Shown piece by piece: positions 17,024 through 25,449 of a stretch of 64,000 nt of DNA. Origin of the DNA: JAWKRB01 sp041389885 (GTDB lineage: Bacteria; Myxococcota_A; Polyangia; Polyangiales; Ga0077539). Location: assembly GCA_041389885.1 (NCBI GenBank), contig JAWKRB010000021.1, positions 81,760-145,759 of the forward strand. Reading direction: 5' to 3'. Each line of letters opens with the position of its first letter. The stretch's first letter is position 1. The translations under genes were made by a program, and so were the position numbers. Under the pieces are notes generated by a model. The model made no database searches and was not told the DNA's origin. It saw only the letters and a list, made by a program, of their open reading frames with translations.

Positions 17024-17629
17024 ATGGCGAATGAAAGCATGCAAGACGAGATCGATCGCGTTCTGGCCAGGTTCTCCGGCGAGCTGCTGAAGCTCTTTCA
17101 GAAGGCCGTCGTCCAGGCGGTGACCGGCCGCAACGCCGTGACCCTCGCGCCCTCGGCGCCCCGCCGGGCCGCGAAGCCCGCCGCGAAGCCCGCCGCGAAG
17201 CCCGCCGCGAAGCCCGCCGCGAAGCCCGCCGCGAAGCCCGCCGCGAAGCCCGCCGCGAAGTCAGCGCGCCGCGGCCGCGGTGGCCCGAAGAGCTCCCCTG
17301 AAGAGGTCGCGCGCCTGGGCGACAAGCTGGTCGACATCCTTCGTCGCAAGGGCGAGTCGCTCACCGCGAAGGAACTCCTCAAGGCCTCAGGCGCCAACAT
17401 CGGTCAGTTCAACTATGCGCTGAACAAGGCGAAGGGCGACGGCCGCATCACGCAGCTCGGCGAGCGCCGCATGGCCCGCTATCAGATCGGCTCTGGCAAG
17501 GCCGGCAAGCCCGCCAAGATCGGCAAGCCCGCCAAGGCCGGCGCGAAGCCCGGCCGCAAGCCCGCCAAGGCCGCCGCCGCGGCGACCGCCCCGGCGCCCG
17601 AGGCGACCGAGGCCGCGACCGAGGCATGA
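17024..17629 (+). CDS. Histone-H1-like DNA-binding protein with AKPA repeats
   Basis: This 201-residue basic protein starts at ATG 17024 after an AGAGGTG site. Residues 5-35 form an amphipathic helix (DEIDRVLARFSGELLKLF). Residues 50-78 are the AKPA repeat tail. Residues about 90-155 (RLGDKLVDILRRKGESLTA, then KELLKASGANIGQFNYAL and GRITQLGERRMARY) resemble a small winged-helix module. A Lys/Ala/Pro tail follows. Repeated Lys-Pro-Ala tails resemble histone H1 and bacterial nucleoid proteins, so DNA compaction or gene silencing is inferred. A TTGACT element lies about 50 bases upstream. Confidence 0.7.
   Translation: MANESMQDEIDRVLARFSGELLKLFQKAVVQAVTGRNAVTLAPSAPRRAAKPAAKPAAKPAAKPAAKPAAKPAAKPAAKSARRGRGGPKSSPEEVARLGDKLVDILRRKGESLTAKELLKASGANIGQFNYALNKAKGDGRITQLGERRMARYQIGSGKAGKPAKIGKPAKAGAKPGRKPAKAAAAATAPAPEATEAATEA
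17171..17254. repeat. Seven tandem 12-base units encoding AKPA
   Basis: Seven perfect copies of gcgaagcccgcc lie in frame in the H1-like gene. A diverged eighth copy follows. Slippage here would change basic-tail length without breaking the frame. Confidence 0.9.
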
Positions 17630-17681
17630 TTCGCCGCGCCGCGCGTTGAGCGGACGGCGCTTTGCGTGTACTCCGCGCGGC

Positions 17682-18977
17682 GTGAACCCGTCGCGAGTCG
17701 CCCTTCTCACCTTCTTCCTCTCGGCTGCGTGCTCCGAGACCGCCTCGGTCTCGTCGGTTGACGCCTCGGCTTCGGCGGACGCGCCGTCGGACGTGTCGGT
17801 TGACGCGTCGCCCGACGTCTCCGTGGACGCGCCGCCGGCCTGCGAGCCGGCGACCTCCCTGCAGCCCGCGCCTCGCGGCGACAGCGCCGGCGTCGTCGAC
17901 CCGACCACGGGCGAGCTGGTGATCTTCGGAGGCGACGACGGCCCTACGGTGATGTGCGTCGCCCGCCCCACCTTTCGCGGCGACGTGTGGCGATACGACC
18001 CGCGCTGCGACCGCTGGCGCGAGGTCACCCCTGCGGACGGTCCCTCGGCGCGCTCGCGCACGGCCTACGCCCTCGACACGACGCGCAACCGACTCATGAT
18101 CTTCGGGGGGCGCTCTCGGGCGACCTCGAGCGGGGCGTACACGGTCTATCGCGAGACCTGGGCCCTCGACCTCGCCACCGACACCTGGTCGCAGATCGAG
18201 GCCGAGGGCGGCCCCTCGGGCCGCGCCAACGCCGCCGCGGTGTACGACCGCGAGGGCGACGCGCTCATCGTGACAGGCGGCAACACGAGCACCAACGGCG
18301 CGGCGTTCACCCCGCTGGGTGACGCGTGGCGGCTCGACCTCGCCACGAGCACCTGGAGCAGGGTGAGCGCCAGCGGCGGCCCCTCGGCGCGGCTCTTTCA
18401 CGCCACCGCGATCCGCGGTCGGGGCGTCGCGCTCTTCGGCGGCGGCGGCGCCAACGCGTTCACCGGACCCTTCTTGAGAGACTTCTGGACCCTCGACCTC
18501 GCGGGCCCGACCTGGACGCGACACACGGTGCGCGGCGCGACCGACGAGCTCCTCGGGAGGATCTCTTCGGCGCTCGTCGCGGACCCCGCGGGCGACGGCT
18601 TTCTGCTCGTGGGCGGGCACGACGACGGCGCGCTGGGCAACCGCAACGACGTGCTGTCGGTCTCGGCGGACGGCGAGGTCGCCGTGCTGCGCGCGGGCGA
18701 CACGCTGGGCACCCCCGGCAGTGGCTTCTGCGACTTTCCTTCTGACTTCGCGGTGACCGATGACGACTCGCCCGAGCGCCGCTCGGCCTTCGTCTTGGCA
18801 GAAGACCCCGCGCGAAATCGCTTTCTCGCCTATGGCGGCAAGACCGACTGCGGCCTCGCGGGCGACGTCTGGGCCCTCGAGCGAGAGCCCCTCCGCTGGC
18901 GCCCCCTCCGCGGAACCCCAGAGGGCTTGAGCTGCGCCCGCAGCGGCCGCGAGGGCTGCTCGTCGCTCTGTCAGTAG
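17682..18977 (+). CDS. Kelch-repeat lipoprotein
   Basis: GTG 17682 opens a lipoprotein signal (VALLTFFLSAAC). A Ser/Asp/Ala-rich linker of about 45 residues with repeated DVSVDA follows, then a beta-propeller. Kelch-type motifs recur: GELVIFGGDDG with DVWRYD, NRLMIFGGR with ETWALDLATDTWSQ, DALIVTGG with DAWRLDLATSTWSR, GVALFGGGG with DFWTLDL, and FLAYGGKTD with DVWALE. The product (431 residues) is probably displayed on the cell surface to bind glycans or protein partners. An in-frame TTG 36 bases upstream is possible but less likely, because it moves the signal away from the N-terminus. Confidence 0.8.
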   Translation: MNPSRVALLTFFLSAACSETASVSSVDASASADAPSDVSVDASPDVSVDAPPACEPATSLQPAPRGDSAGVVDPTTGELVIFGGDDGPTVMCVARPTFRGDVWRYDPRCDRWREVTPADGPSARSRTAYALDTTRNRLMIFGGRSRATSSGAYTVYRETWALDLATDTWSQIEAEGGPSGRANAAAVYDREGDALIVTGGNTSTNGAAFTPLGDAWRLDLATSTWSRVSASGGPSARLFHATAIRGRGVALFGGGGANAFTGPFLRDFWTLDLAGPTWTRHTVRGATDELLGRISSALVADPAGDGFLLVGGHDDGALGNRNDVLSVSADGEVAVLRAGDTLGTPGSGFCDFPSDFAVTDDDSPERRSAFVLAEDPARNRFLAYGGKTDCGLAGDVWALEREPLRWRPLRGTPEGLSCARSGREGCSSLCQ

Positions 18978-19011
18978 CCGCGCGGCCGCCTCGGCCGAGG
19001 GGGCGCCGACC

Positions 19012-20202
19012 TCAGGTCAACCCGCTCCGCCTCGAGGCCCTTGTCAAATAGGCCGACGCGCAGAGCGCGAAGGCCGACGCCACGCCGAACGCGTAGACAC
19101 CGCCGCGGTGTGGGTACAGCGCGCCGAAGAGCAGCGACGCGGGCAGCGCCAGGGCGCCGTTGACGAGGTGAAACCTCCCGAAGGCCTTGCCCATGCCTCC
19201 AGCGGGCGCGAGCGAGGCGATGAGGGCGCGCTCTCCCCCCTCGGAGAGCCCGTAGTAGGCCCCATACACGAGCAGCGCCGGGAGCAGGTGCCACGGCCGC
19301 GTGGCGAGGCCGAAGAGGGCGTAGGCCACCGCGTAGAGCGTCCACGCGAGGGCGAGGCAGCGCGCGCGGCCGAAGCGGTCGGCGAGACGTCCGCCCGGCG
19401 AGGCCGACAGCGCGCGGAGCAGCGAGAGCGCCCCCCAGGCCAGGGGGAGCCACCGCGTCGGGATCCCCACGTCGTGCGCCCGCATCACGAGAAAGCCATC
19501 GCTCGCGTTGGCCAGGGCGAAGAGCGCCATCGCGCCGAGGAGCTCCCGCGTGGCCGCCTCGTCGCCCGGGTCGCGCGGGCGCTCGGCCTGGGTGGGCTGC
19601 GCCGGAGCCTGGGGCGCCTCGGGGGCGGCGGGCTCCTTCACCCCGAGGAGCGCCACCGCGATCGCGGCGACGCCCGGCACCGCGGTGGCGGCGAAGACCA
19701 GCCGCAGGTCGTCGTGACGAACCCAGAGGATCGCCGTCGCCACGAGGGGTCCGAAGACCGCGCCGAGGTTGTCCATGCCGCGGTGAAAGCCGAAGGCGTG
19801 GCCCCGCTCGGCGGGCGCGACGCTCGCCGCGAGGATCGCGTCGCGGGGCGAGGTGCGCACCCCCTTGCCCACGCGGTCGATGAAGCGCACCAGGAGCACG
19901 TGCCAGGGCGCCGCGGCGAGGGCGATGAAGGGCCGCGCGAGGTTCGCCAGGCCGTAGCCCGCGAGCACGAGGGGCTTGCGCCGGGTCACCCGGTCGGAGA
20001 GCGCCCCCGAGAGGTACTTCACCAGCGCCGAGGTGCTCTCGGCGACGCCCTCGACGAGGCCGACCCACTCCCCCCGCGCGTGGAGCTGCACGGTGAGAAA
20101 GAGCGGGAGAAAGGGCGTGACCATGTCGGCCGCGACGTCGGTGAGCAGGCTCACCACGCCCAGCACGATCACGTTGCGCGCCAGGCGTTTGGGCGCGCTC
20201 AC
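19012..20202 (-). CDS. MFS transporter
   Basis: The 396-residue inner-membrane protein has about 12 hydrophobic helices in two halves separated by a charged Pro/Ala/Glu-rich loop (about 205-235). The family signature appears as SGALSDRVTRRKPLV between helices 2 and 3 and as GGRLADRFGRARCLA in the second half. RFIDRVGKGVRTSPRDA is also typical of bacterial MFS proteins. The substrate is unknown. It lies 10 bases after the stop of the unknown gene 20213-21745 on the same strand. Confidence 0.88.
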   Translation of the reverse strand: MSAPKRLARNVIVLGVVSLLTDVAADMVTPFLPLFLTVQLHARGEWVGLVEGVAESTSALVKYLSGALSDRVTRRKPLVLAGYGLANLARPFIALAAAPWHVLLVRFIDRVGKGVRTSPRDAILAASVAPAERGHAFGFHRGMDNLGAVFGPLVATAILWVRHDDLRLVFAATAVPGVAAIAVALLGVKEPAAPEAPQAPAQPTQAERPRDPGDEAATRELLGAMALFALANASDGFLVMRAHDVGIPTRWLPLAWGALSLLRALSASPGGRLADRFGRARCLALAWTLYAVAYALFGLATRPWHLLPALLVYGAYYGLSEGGERALIASLAPAGGMGKAFGRFHLVNGALALPASLLFGALYPHRGGVYAFGVASAFALCASAYLTRASRRSGLT

Positions 20203-20212
20203 GGCCAGAGGC

Positions 20213-21745
20213 TCACGGCTCTTCGCTGCCCATGATCGGCGCGACCATGGACTCGGCGCCGAAGAGCGAGAGCTGGAGCCACCGCGCGAGCCCCGTGCCG
20301 CTCATGCGCGCCACGAGCTGCTGGGCGGCGCGGTTGAGCCGCACGAGCTCGCGCAGGCGCGCGCCGGGGTCGGCGGGGAGGGGGTCGGCGAAGCGCCACG
20401 AGGTCTTGCCCTCGGGGGAGAGCACGAGCTTGAGCCAGTGGCGCCACTCGTGCGCCGCGGCCTCGGTGAGCACCTTGCGCACGAGGTCGTGGAGCGCCTC
20501 GGTGCCGCGGCCTGGGCCGAACAGGGCCTCCATCACCGCGGAGGTGGTCACGGCCTGGCTGCCGCGCACCCACAGCGCGCACACCTCGGGCAGGGCCACC
20601 CGGGCGACCTCGCCGAGCTGCGAGCGCTCGCTCACCGGGCCCGCCGGGGGCTCGGCGAGGGGCAGGGCGAATTGCAGCAGCGGCTCGGGGCTGGTGAGGT
20701 CGTCGCCGGTCGACGCGTTCACGTGGTACTGCAGCGCGGAGACATAGCGGATCGCGACGCTCGCCGGGGTGCGCGGGGCGAGCTCCATCGAGACGCCCGC
20801 GGGGCCCACCTCGAAGCGCGCGCTGCGCCCCACGTCGAGGTCGACGGCGCGCACGTGGTAGCGGTCGCCCACGAGCTCGGGCACGCCCCAGAGGCGAAAG
20901 GGCTCGGCGCCCGAGAACATCCTCGCGACGGCGTAGCCGAGGTCGTCGAGGGTCCAGTTCACCTTCACGTCGAGGCGGCGCGGGGTGCGCTGGGCCTGCT
21001 CCAGCGAGAGCGCGAGGTCGGCGTGGGCCTCGGTGAGCTGCGCGAGCACCCCTTCGAGGAACGCGAACGACGTGCCCACGGTGGTGAGCTTGCCGGTGTG
21101 AAAGACCTCGGCGAGGCAGTACCGCTCGTCGTCGCCGAAGCGCACCCGCACGGAGTACACGCTCGTCGCGTCGGGGAGCACGTCGCTGCCCCGGAGCTTG
21201 TCGAGGGTCTCCTTCGCGCGCGGCCCCCAGAAGCGCAGGGTCACCGAGTCGATGCCCTGGTCGTCGGGCGCGCGCCGCAGCGCCCGGCGGTCGTGGCGCA
21301 GCGAGAACAGCACCATCTTCGCGTCGGCGTGGCGCGCGAGCTGCTCGAGCACCCGCGGGGGGAGCCACACGCACTCGAGCGACCCGGTGCCCGCGACGAG
21401 GAGCTCGTGCACCCGGTCCGCGTCCTTGGCGACGCCCACGGTGAAGAGACGGCAGACGCGCCCGCCCGAGACGTCGAGCCAGAGCTGCAGGTCGCCCATC
21501 TGCAGCGCGAGGAGCTCGGGGTCGTGGGTGGGCTCGACGGTGATCCCCAGGGGCGCGCACACCTCGGTCAGCGCCGCGAGGGGCTCGGCGCGAACGCGCC
21601 CGTGCGCCTCGAGCAGGTAGACCTTCAGCGCGGCCCGCGACTCGATGTCGTCATCGATGTTCGGCGCGCCAGACCGCGCCGAGGCGGCCGTCATCTGCCG
21701 CTCCAGGAGGAGCGACAGGTCCCTGCGAGAGCGGATCTGCAACAT
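20213..21745 (-). CDS. Uncharacterised 510-residue protein
   Basis: I do not recognise this protein. It has no signal peptide or membrane helix. The N-terminal 30 residues are charged; the middle alternates strands and helices (VRVRFGDDERYCLAEVFHTGK, ARFEVGPAGVSMELAPR). The C-terminal half is helix-rich (VMEALFGPGRGTEALHDLVRKVL, then LVRLNRAAQQLVARMSG). No catalytic motif is visible, and Cys residues are few and scattered. It is 10 bases upstream of the MFS gene and about 45 bases downstream of an alpha/beta hydrolase gene, all leftward, so the three may be one transcription unit. Confidence 0.7.
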   Translation of the reverse strand: MLQIRSRRDLSLLLERQMTAASARSGAPNIDDDIESRAALKVYLLEAHGRVRAEPLAALTEVCAPLGITVEPTHDPELLALQMGDLQLWLDVSGGRVCRLFTVGVAKDADRVHELLVAGTGSLECVWLPPRVLEQLARHADAKMVLFSLRHDRRALRRAPDDQGIDSVTLRFWGPRAKETLDKLRGSDVLPDATSVYSVRVRFGDDERYCLAEVFHTGKLTTVGTSFAFLEGVLAQLTEAHADLALSLEQAQRTPRRLDVKVNWTLDDLGYAVARMFSGAEPFRLWGVPELVGDRYHVRAVDLDVGRSARFEVGPAGVSMELAPRTPASVAIRYVSALQYHVNASTGDDLTSPEPLLQFALPLAEPPAGPVSERSQLGEVARVALPEVCALWVRGSQAVTTSAVMEALFGPGRGTEALHDLVRKVLTEAAAHEWRHWLKLVLSPEGKTSWRFADPLPADPGARLRELVRLNRAAQQLVARMSGTGLARWLQLSLFGAESMVAPIMGSEEP

Positions 21746-21792
21746 GGGTTCTTCGAGACGCTAGTCGACCGTCGCCTCGCGGCGCCAGAAAG

Positions 21793-22662
21793 CTACGCGC
21801 CCTCGCGGCTCCAGCGGTCCACCCGCGCGCAGAACTCCTTGGGAGACTGGAGCATCGGCGTGTGCCCGGTGTCACGGAGCTCGTCGTAGACCCAGTCCCT
21901 CCGGCGCGCGGCGACGGCCCGCGCGGCCTCGACGGGCACCAGCCGGTCGCGCTCGCCGTGGAGCAGCAGCGTCGGCGCGCGCACCCGGTCGAGGTGGTGC
22001 TCGAAGGCGCCTCGCACCAGCAGCCGCCTCAAGATCGAGCGCGCCGCGCTGAGGAACGCCCGGTTTCGATGCGGCGCCGAGCGCACCCGCTCCCGCGCCA
22101 GCTCGACGTGCGCCTCAAGGACCTCGGCGTTCATCTCCCGAGGAGACACCCCGCAGAGTCGCATCCACTGGTGCACCGCCGTGCCCGCCTCGACGCGGCG
22201 TCCCGTGCGGTCGAGGTAGAGCTCGCCCAGGCCGGGCAGGGCGAAGACCCCGAACATCGCGGCCACGAGGGGGTCGGCCCTGCGCGCGTAGGTCCACGGC
22301 AGCGCGGGGTTCACCAGCACCATCGACTCGACGAGCTCGGGCCTCGACGACGCCAGGAGCAGCGAGAGCAGGCCCCCCATGGAATTGCCCACGAGGGTCA
22401 CCGAGTGCCCCACCTCGCGCTCGATGATCCGCGCGAGGAGCGCGAGGTTCTCGTCGAGGGAGGCGTCTCGGGGCATCGCCGACCGCCCGTGCCCGCGCAG
22501 GTCGACGGAGATCACCTCGCGGCCCTCGGCCAGCGTGGGCGCGACGGCGCGCCAATTGAGCAGCGATCCGCCGAGGCCGTGGACCATCAGCATCGTCGGC
22601 CCGCCGCTGCCGTAGCGCTCGAGGTTCACGGCGCCGTCGAGGTCGAGGGTCTCTTGTCGCAT
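21793..22662 (-). CDS. Alpha/beta hydrolase
   Basis: This is a soluble esterase/lipase-fold enzyme of 289 residues. It has the HG oxyanion motif MLMVHGLGGSLLNW near residue 27, VDLRGHGRS, the nucleophile elbow GNSMGGLLS, the acid in LLLHGERDRLVP and the His in LRDTGHTPMLQ. ATG 22662 gives a typical N-terminus (MRQETLDLDG). The frame stays open 69 bases upstream, but that part is read from the short foldback repeat described separately. Its substrate is unknown. Confidence 0.85.
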   Translation of the reverse strand: MRQETLDLDGAVNLERYGSGGPTMLMVHGLGGSLLNWRAVAPTLAEGREVISVDLRGHGRSAMPRDASLDENLALLARIIEREVGHSVTLVGNSMGGLLSLLLASSRPELVESMVLVNPALPWTYARRADPLVAAMFGVFALPGLGELYLDRTGRRVEAGTAVHQWMRLCGVSPREMNAEVLEAHVELARERVRSAPHRNRAFLSAARSILRRLLVRGAFEHHLDRVRAPTLLLHGERDRLVPVEAARAVAARRRDWVYDELRDTGHTPMLQSPKEFCARVDRWSREGA

Positions 22663-22679
22663 GGGGGGTGGGCGGAGAC

Positions 22680-22845
22680 TAGTACCTTTCCACAGGGGAT
22701 TTGAAGGGTTCTGCGCGACGGACGTGCCCACGTCCCGCGCTGCCGCGCACCCCTTCTCCCGAGGTGGGCGAGGGCGTGCGGTAGCGCGGTGTGGGCCCGC
22801 GGTGTGGGTTCACCTCAACCCTTCCAATCCCCTGTGACGCGGTGC
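22680..22845. repeat. Short foldback repeat, second member of the TAGTACC family
   Basis: This segment of about 165 bases begins TAGTACC and carries CACAGGGGATTTGAAGGGTT at 22691-22710. Near its right end is the near-complement AACCCTTCCAATCCCCTGTG at 22817-22836. The two halves can pair along much of their length with mismatches, for example near 22720-22760 against 22775-22805. The conserved 20-base core is the same as that at both ends of the 518-base element at 45065-45582, so the two belong to one family. It lies just upstream of the alpha/beta hydrolase start and downstream of the carboxylesterase stop. No protein is encoded. Confidence 0.7.
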
Positions 22846-22872
22846 CAACACCCGTCGCGGCGCGCGTTCAGG

Positions 22873-24579
22873 TCAGGGCGCGGGTACGCTCGTGCCCAGC
22901 GCGGCGTCCCAGGCGTCGCACTCGCGGCCGCGCCAACCGCTCACCGTCGTCGAGGCCGGCGCGATGCGGAGCAGCGGCTCGCCCGTGGTGTACGCCGACC
23001 ACGCGGGGTCTCCCCCGCCGTTGGGGTCGCCGGTCGCGGCGAAGCGCGTCCAGTATCCCAGCATCGCGCGCTCGACGGCGAGCTCGTTCGCCGTGAGCTG
23101 CAGCGCGCCCGCGCCGAGGTTCTGAAACAAGAAGCCCAGCTCGACGCCGTGCCACGCGCCGAGTGCGCGGAGGGTGACCCCGGCGCTCTCGAGCGGCTGC
23201 GCGAAGAGGTAACGGTAGACCGCCGCGCCCGCGCCGCCCGCGACGGCGGCCCTCGCGGCGCTGCGCGCGTTGCAGCCGAAGCGCGCGTCGGTGAGCGCCT
23301 GCACCAGCGCCGCGCGAGGCGTGGGGTAGGCCGACGCGGGGTACACCGCCATCACCCGATCGGCGAACTGCGCGCCGCCCACGGCCACCAGCGCCGCGCG
23401 GTACGCCGCCTCGTTGGCGATGGCGGGCACCGTGAGGCCCACCTCTTCGGTGTTGTGCCCGACGACGAAGGGGACCCGGTTGTGGCGCCCCGCGGCGATG
23501 GCGTCGAGGGGGCGCTCGGGGAGCACCGGGGTGCCGAACACCGGACCCCAGCTCACCATCGACGGGTCGAGGCCCGAGATGCTCACCGGCGCGGGCAGCG
23601 CGCGCACGACGGCGTCGGCGGAGAGGGCGCGCAGGCAGGCCGGGACGTCGGCGGCGGCGGCGCACCCCGCGGCCTCGACGAAGCGCGCGGCGGTGGCTCG
23701 AGACGCCTCGACGCTGCGCTGCGAGCTGCACACCCCGCTCTGCATCAGCGCGCGAGAGAACAAGCCCGCCGCCGCGGGCGAGGCGACGAGCGTGCAGACG
23801 TTCACCGCGCCCGCGCTCTCGCCGAAGATCATCACCCGCGTCGGGTCGCCGCGAAAGGCGCGGATGTTGCGCTGCACCCAGCGGAGCGCGCGGATCTGGT
23901 CGAGGGTCCCGAGGTCGCCGACCTCGGCGCCCGACTCGGCCTCGAGGGCGGGGTGCATGAGATATCCGAGCGGCCCGAGGCGATACTGCGCCACGACCAC
24001 CACCACGCCGCCGCGCACGGCGAGCCGCGCGCCGTCGAAGGACCGCTGCCCCGCCGGGGTCGTCTCGCCCGCGGAGCCGACGACGTTGCCGCCGCCGTGG
24101 ATGAAGAACATCACGGGCAGCGCCGCGTCGGCGGGCGCGTCGGCGGGGCGCCAGACGTTGAGCGTGAGGCAGTCCTCCTGCCCGAGCATCGCCGCCGTCG
24201 GGTCGAAGGGCTGCCCCTGCCGCTGGGGGATCTGCGGGCACGACGGCGCCCACTCCGTCGCCTCCCGCACGCCCGCCCAGCACCCGCTCGACGCGACGGG
24301 CGGGCGCCATCGCAGCGCGCCCACGGGCGGCTCCGCGAAGGGCACCCCGAGCCACCGGAGCGCCTGCGCGTCGCTCGCGCCCCGGAGGAGCCCGCGCTCG
24401 GTCGCCGCGACCAGGGGATCGCTGGACGGAGCCGCGCAGACCGCGTCGCCGTCTGTCGGCGCGTCGCGCGCGGCGTCTGCGACGTCGGGCGAGGCCCCGG
24501 CGTCGGGGGTGGGCGCTGAAGGTGTCCCCCCGCAGGCGACCGCGAGCGGGATCATCGAGAGGAGAACGCGGGCACGCAT
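22873..24579 (-). CDS. Carboxylesterase-family lipoprotein (type B)
   Basis: The 568-residue protein starts with a lipoprotein signal (SMIPLAVAC, Cys16) and an Asp/Ala linker. It then shows the type B carboxylesterase signatures: LRWLGVPFAEPPVGALRW, EDCLTLNVWRP, oxyanion FIHGGGN and nucleophile GESAGA. The triad acid is in HNTEEVGLT and the His in GAWHGVELGF. The conserved Cys pairs of the family are present in part (CWAG and CPQ; EDC). It likely acts on esters at the outer membrane or surface. It is a stand-alone leftward gene upstream of the short foldback repeat. Confidence 0.88.
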   Translation of the reverse strand: MRARVLLSMIPLAVACGGTPSAPTPDAGASPDVADAARDAPTDGDAVCAAPSSDPLVAATERGLLRGASDAQALRWLGVPFAEPPVGALRWRPPVASSGCWAGVREATEWAPSCPQIPQRQGQPFDPTAAMLGQEDCLTLNVWRPADAPADAALPVMFFIHGGGNVVGSAGETTPAGQRSFDGARLAVRGGVVVVVAQYRLGPLGYLMHPALEAESGAEVGDLGTLDQIRALRWVQRNIRAFRGDPTRVMIFGESAGAVNVCTLVASPAAAGLFSRALMQSGVCSSQRSVEASRATAARFVEAAGCAAAADVPACLRALSADAVVRALPAPVSISGLDPSMVSWGPVFGTPVLPERPLDAIAAGRHNRVPFVVGHNTEEVGLTVPAIANEAAYRAALVAVGGAQFADRVMAVYPASAYPTPRAALVQALTDARFGCNARSAARAAVAGGAGAAVYRYLFAQPLESAGVTLRALGAWHGVELGFLFQNLGAGALQLTANELAVERAMLGYWTRFAATGDPNGGGDPAWSAYTTGEPLLRIAPASTTVSGWRGRECDAWDAALGTSVPAP

Positions 24580-24643
24580 GCGACGGATGATCGCGCGATC
24601 CCGAGGGCGCCGATAGCAGCGCCGTGCGCTCGGGCGCGGCGCT

Positions 24644-24910
24644 TCAGAAGGGCGCCCGTCGCACCGTCTGCGGCACCAGGGGCACGAAGCTCCGCGGCGC
24701 GGCCGGGGGTTGGTAGCGCAGGGCGCTGCGCGCGGTCACGCCGAAGGGGTAGGGGCGCTGAGGACGTCCGTTCACTCGAATCGCGCACACCTCGCGGGCC
24801 ACGCCGTTCTCGGTGATGGCGGTGAGCACGAGGCCCTCGGGGCAGGGCGCGGGGTCGGCGGCGGCGACGCTGGGCAGCGCCAGCGCGAAGGCCAGGGTGA
24901 TCGCTCTCAT
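24644..24910 (-). CDS. Small exported protein with two Cys
   Basis: This 88-residue protein starts at ATG 24910 with a signal peptide ending PSVAAADP. The mature part has a Cys in PCPEG and one in REVCAIRV, probably forming one disulfide, and a Pro/Arg-rich tail. A TTG nine bases upstream is a less likely start. No family is recognised. Its 5' end faces the divergent rnhA gene. Confidence 0.5.
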   Translation of the reverse strand: MRAITLAFALALPSVAAADPAPCPEGLVLTAITENGVAREVCAIRVNGRPQRPYPFGVTARSALRYQPPAAPRSFVPLVPQTVRRAPF

Positions 24911-24978
24911 GGTGGCCAAGGGACGGGCGAGGCGCCGCGAAGTTCTCCCCCGCGGCTCGAATCAGGGATGATCCGCTC

Positions 24979-25446
24979 GTGAGCGAAGCGAACGACGAGC
25001 GCCCGAGGGTCACGATCTTCACCGACGGCGGCGCGAAGCCGAACCCCGACGGCCCCGGGGGCTGGGGCGCGCTGATGATTCACGGAGGGCGTCGGCGCGA
25101 GCTCTCGGGCGGCGAGGCCTCGACCACGAACAACCGCATGGAGCTCATGGGCGCGATCTGCGCCCTCGAGGCGCTCAAGCGCCCCTGCGTGGTCACGCTC
25201 TACACCGACAGCCAGTACCTGAAGAACGGCATCACCACGTGGATGACGTCGTGGGTCCGCAACGGCTGGCGCACGGCGGACAAGAAGCCCGTGAAGAACC
25301 AGGACCTCTGGCAGCGCCTCCAGGCCGCCGTCGCCCCTCACGAGGTGCGCTGGCACTGGGTCAAGGCGCACAACGGCCACCCCGAGAACGAGCGGGTGGA
25401 CGCCCTCGCCACCGAGGCGCGCCTCGCCATCGAGCGCGCCGGGTAG
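24979..25446 (+). CDS. rnhA: Ribonuclease HI
   Basis: RNase HI cuts RNA in RNA-DNA hybrids. The 155-residue protein has the four acidic catalytic residues: Asp in IFTDGGAK (residue 16), Glu in NNRMELMG, Asp in YTDSQYL and Asp in NERVDALA. The TWMTSWVRNGWRTADKKPVKNQDLW basic handle region and the HWVKAHNGHPENE loop are also present. The start is GTG 24979. It is tail-to-tail with proB, 3 bases apart. Confidence 0.96.
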   Translation: MSEANDERPRVTIFTDGGAKPNPDGPGGWGALMIHGGRRRELSGGEASTTNNRMELMGAICALEALKRPCVVTLYTDSQYLKNGITTWMTSWVRNGWRTADKKPVKNQDLWQRLQAAVAPHEVRWHWVKAHNGHPENERVDALATEARLAIERAG

Positions 25447-25449
25447 CGC

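Noticed and set aside
17171..17254. CRISPR-like or intergenic satellite repeat
   Set aside because: Contiguous 12-base units in frame inside a protein gene.
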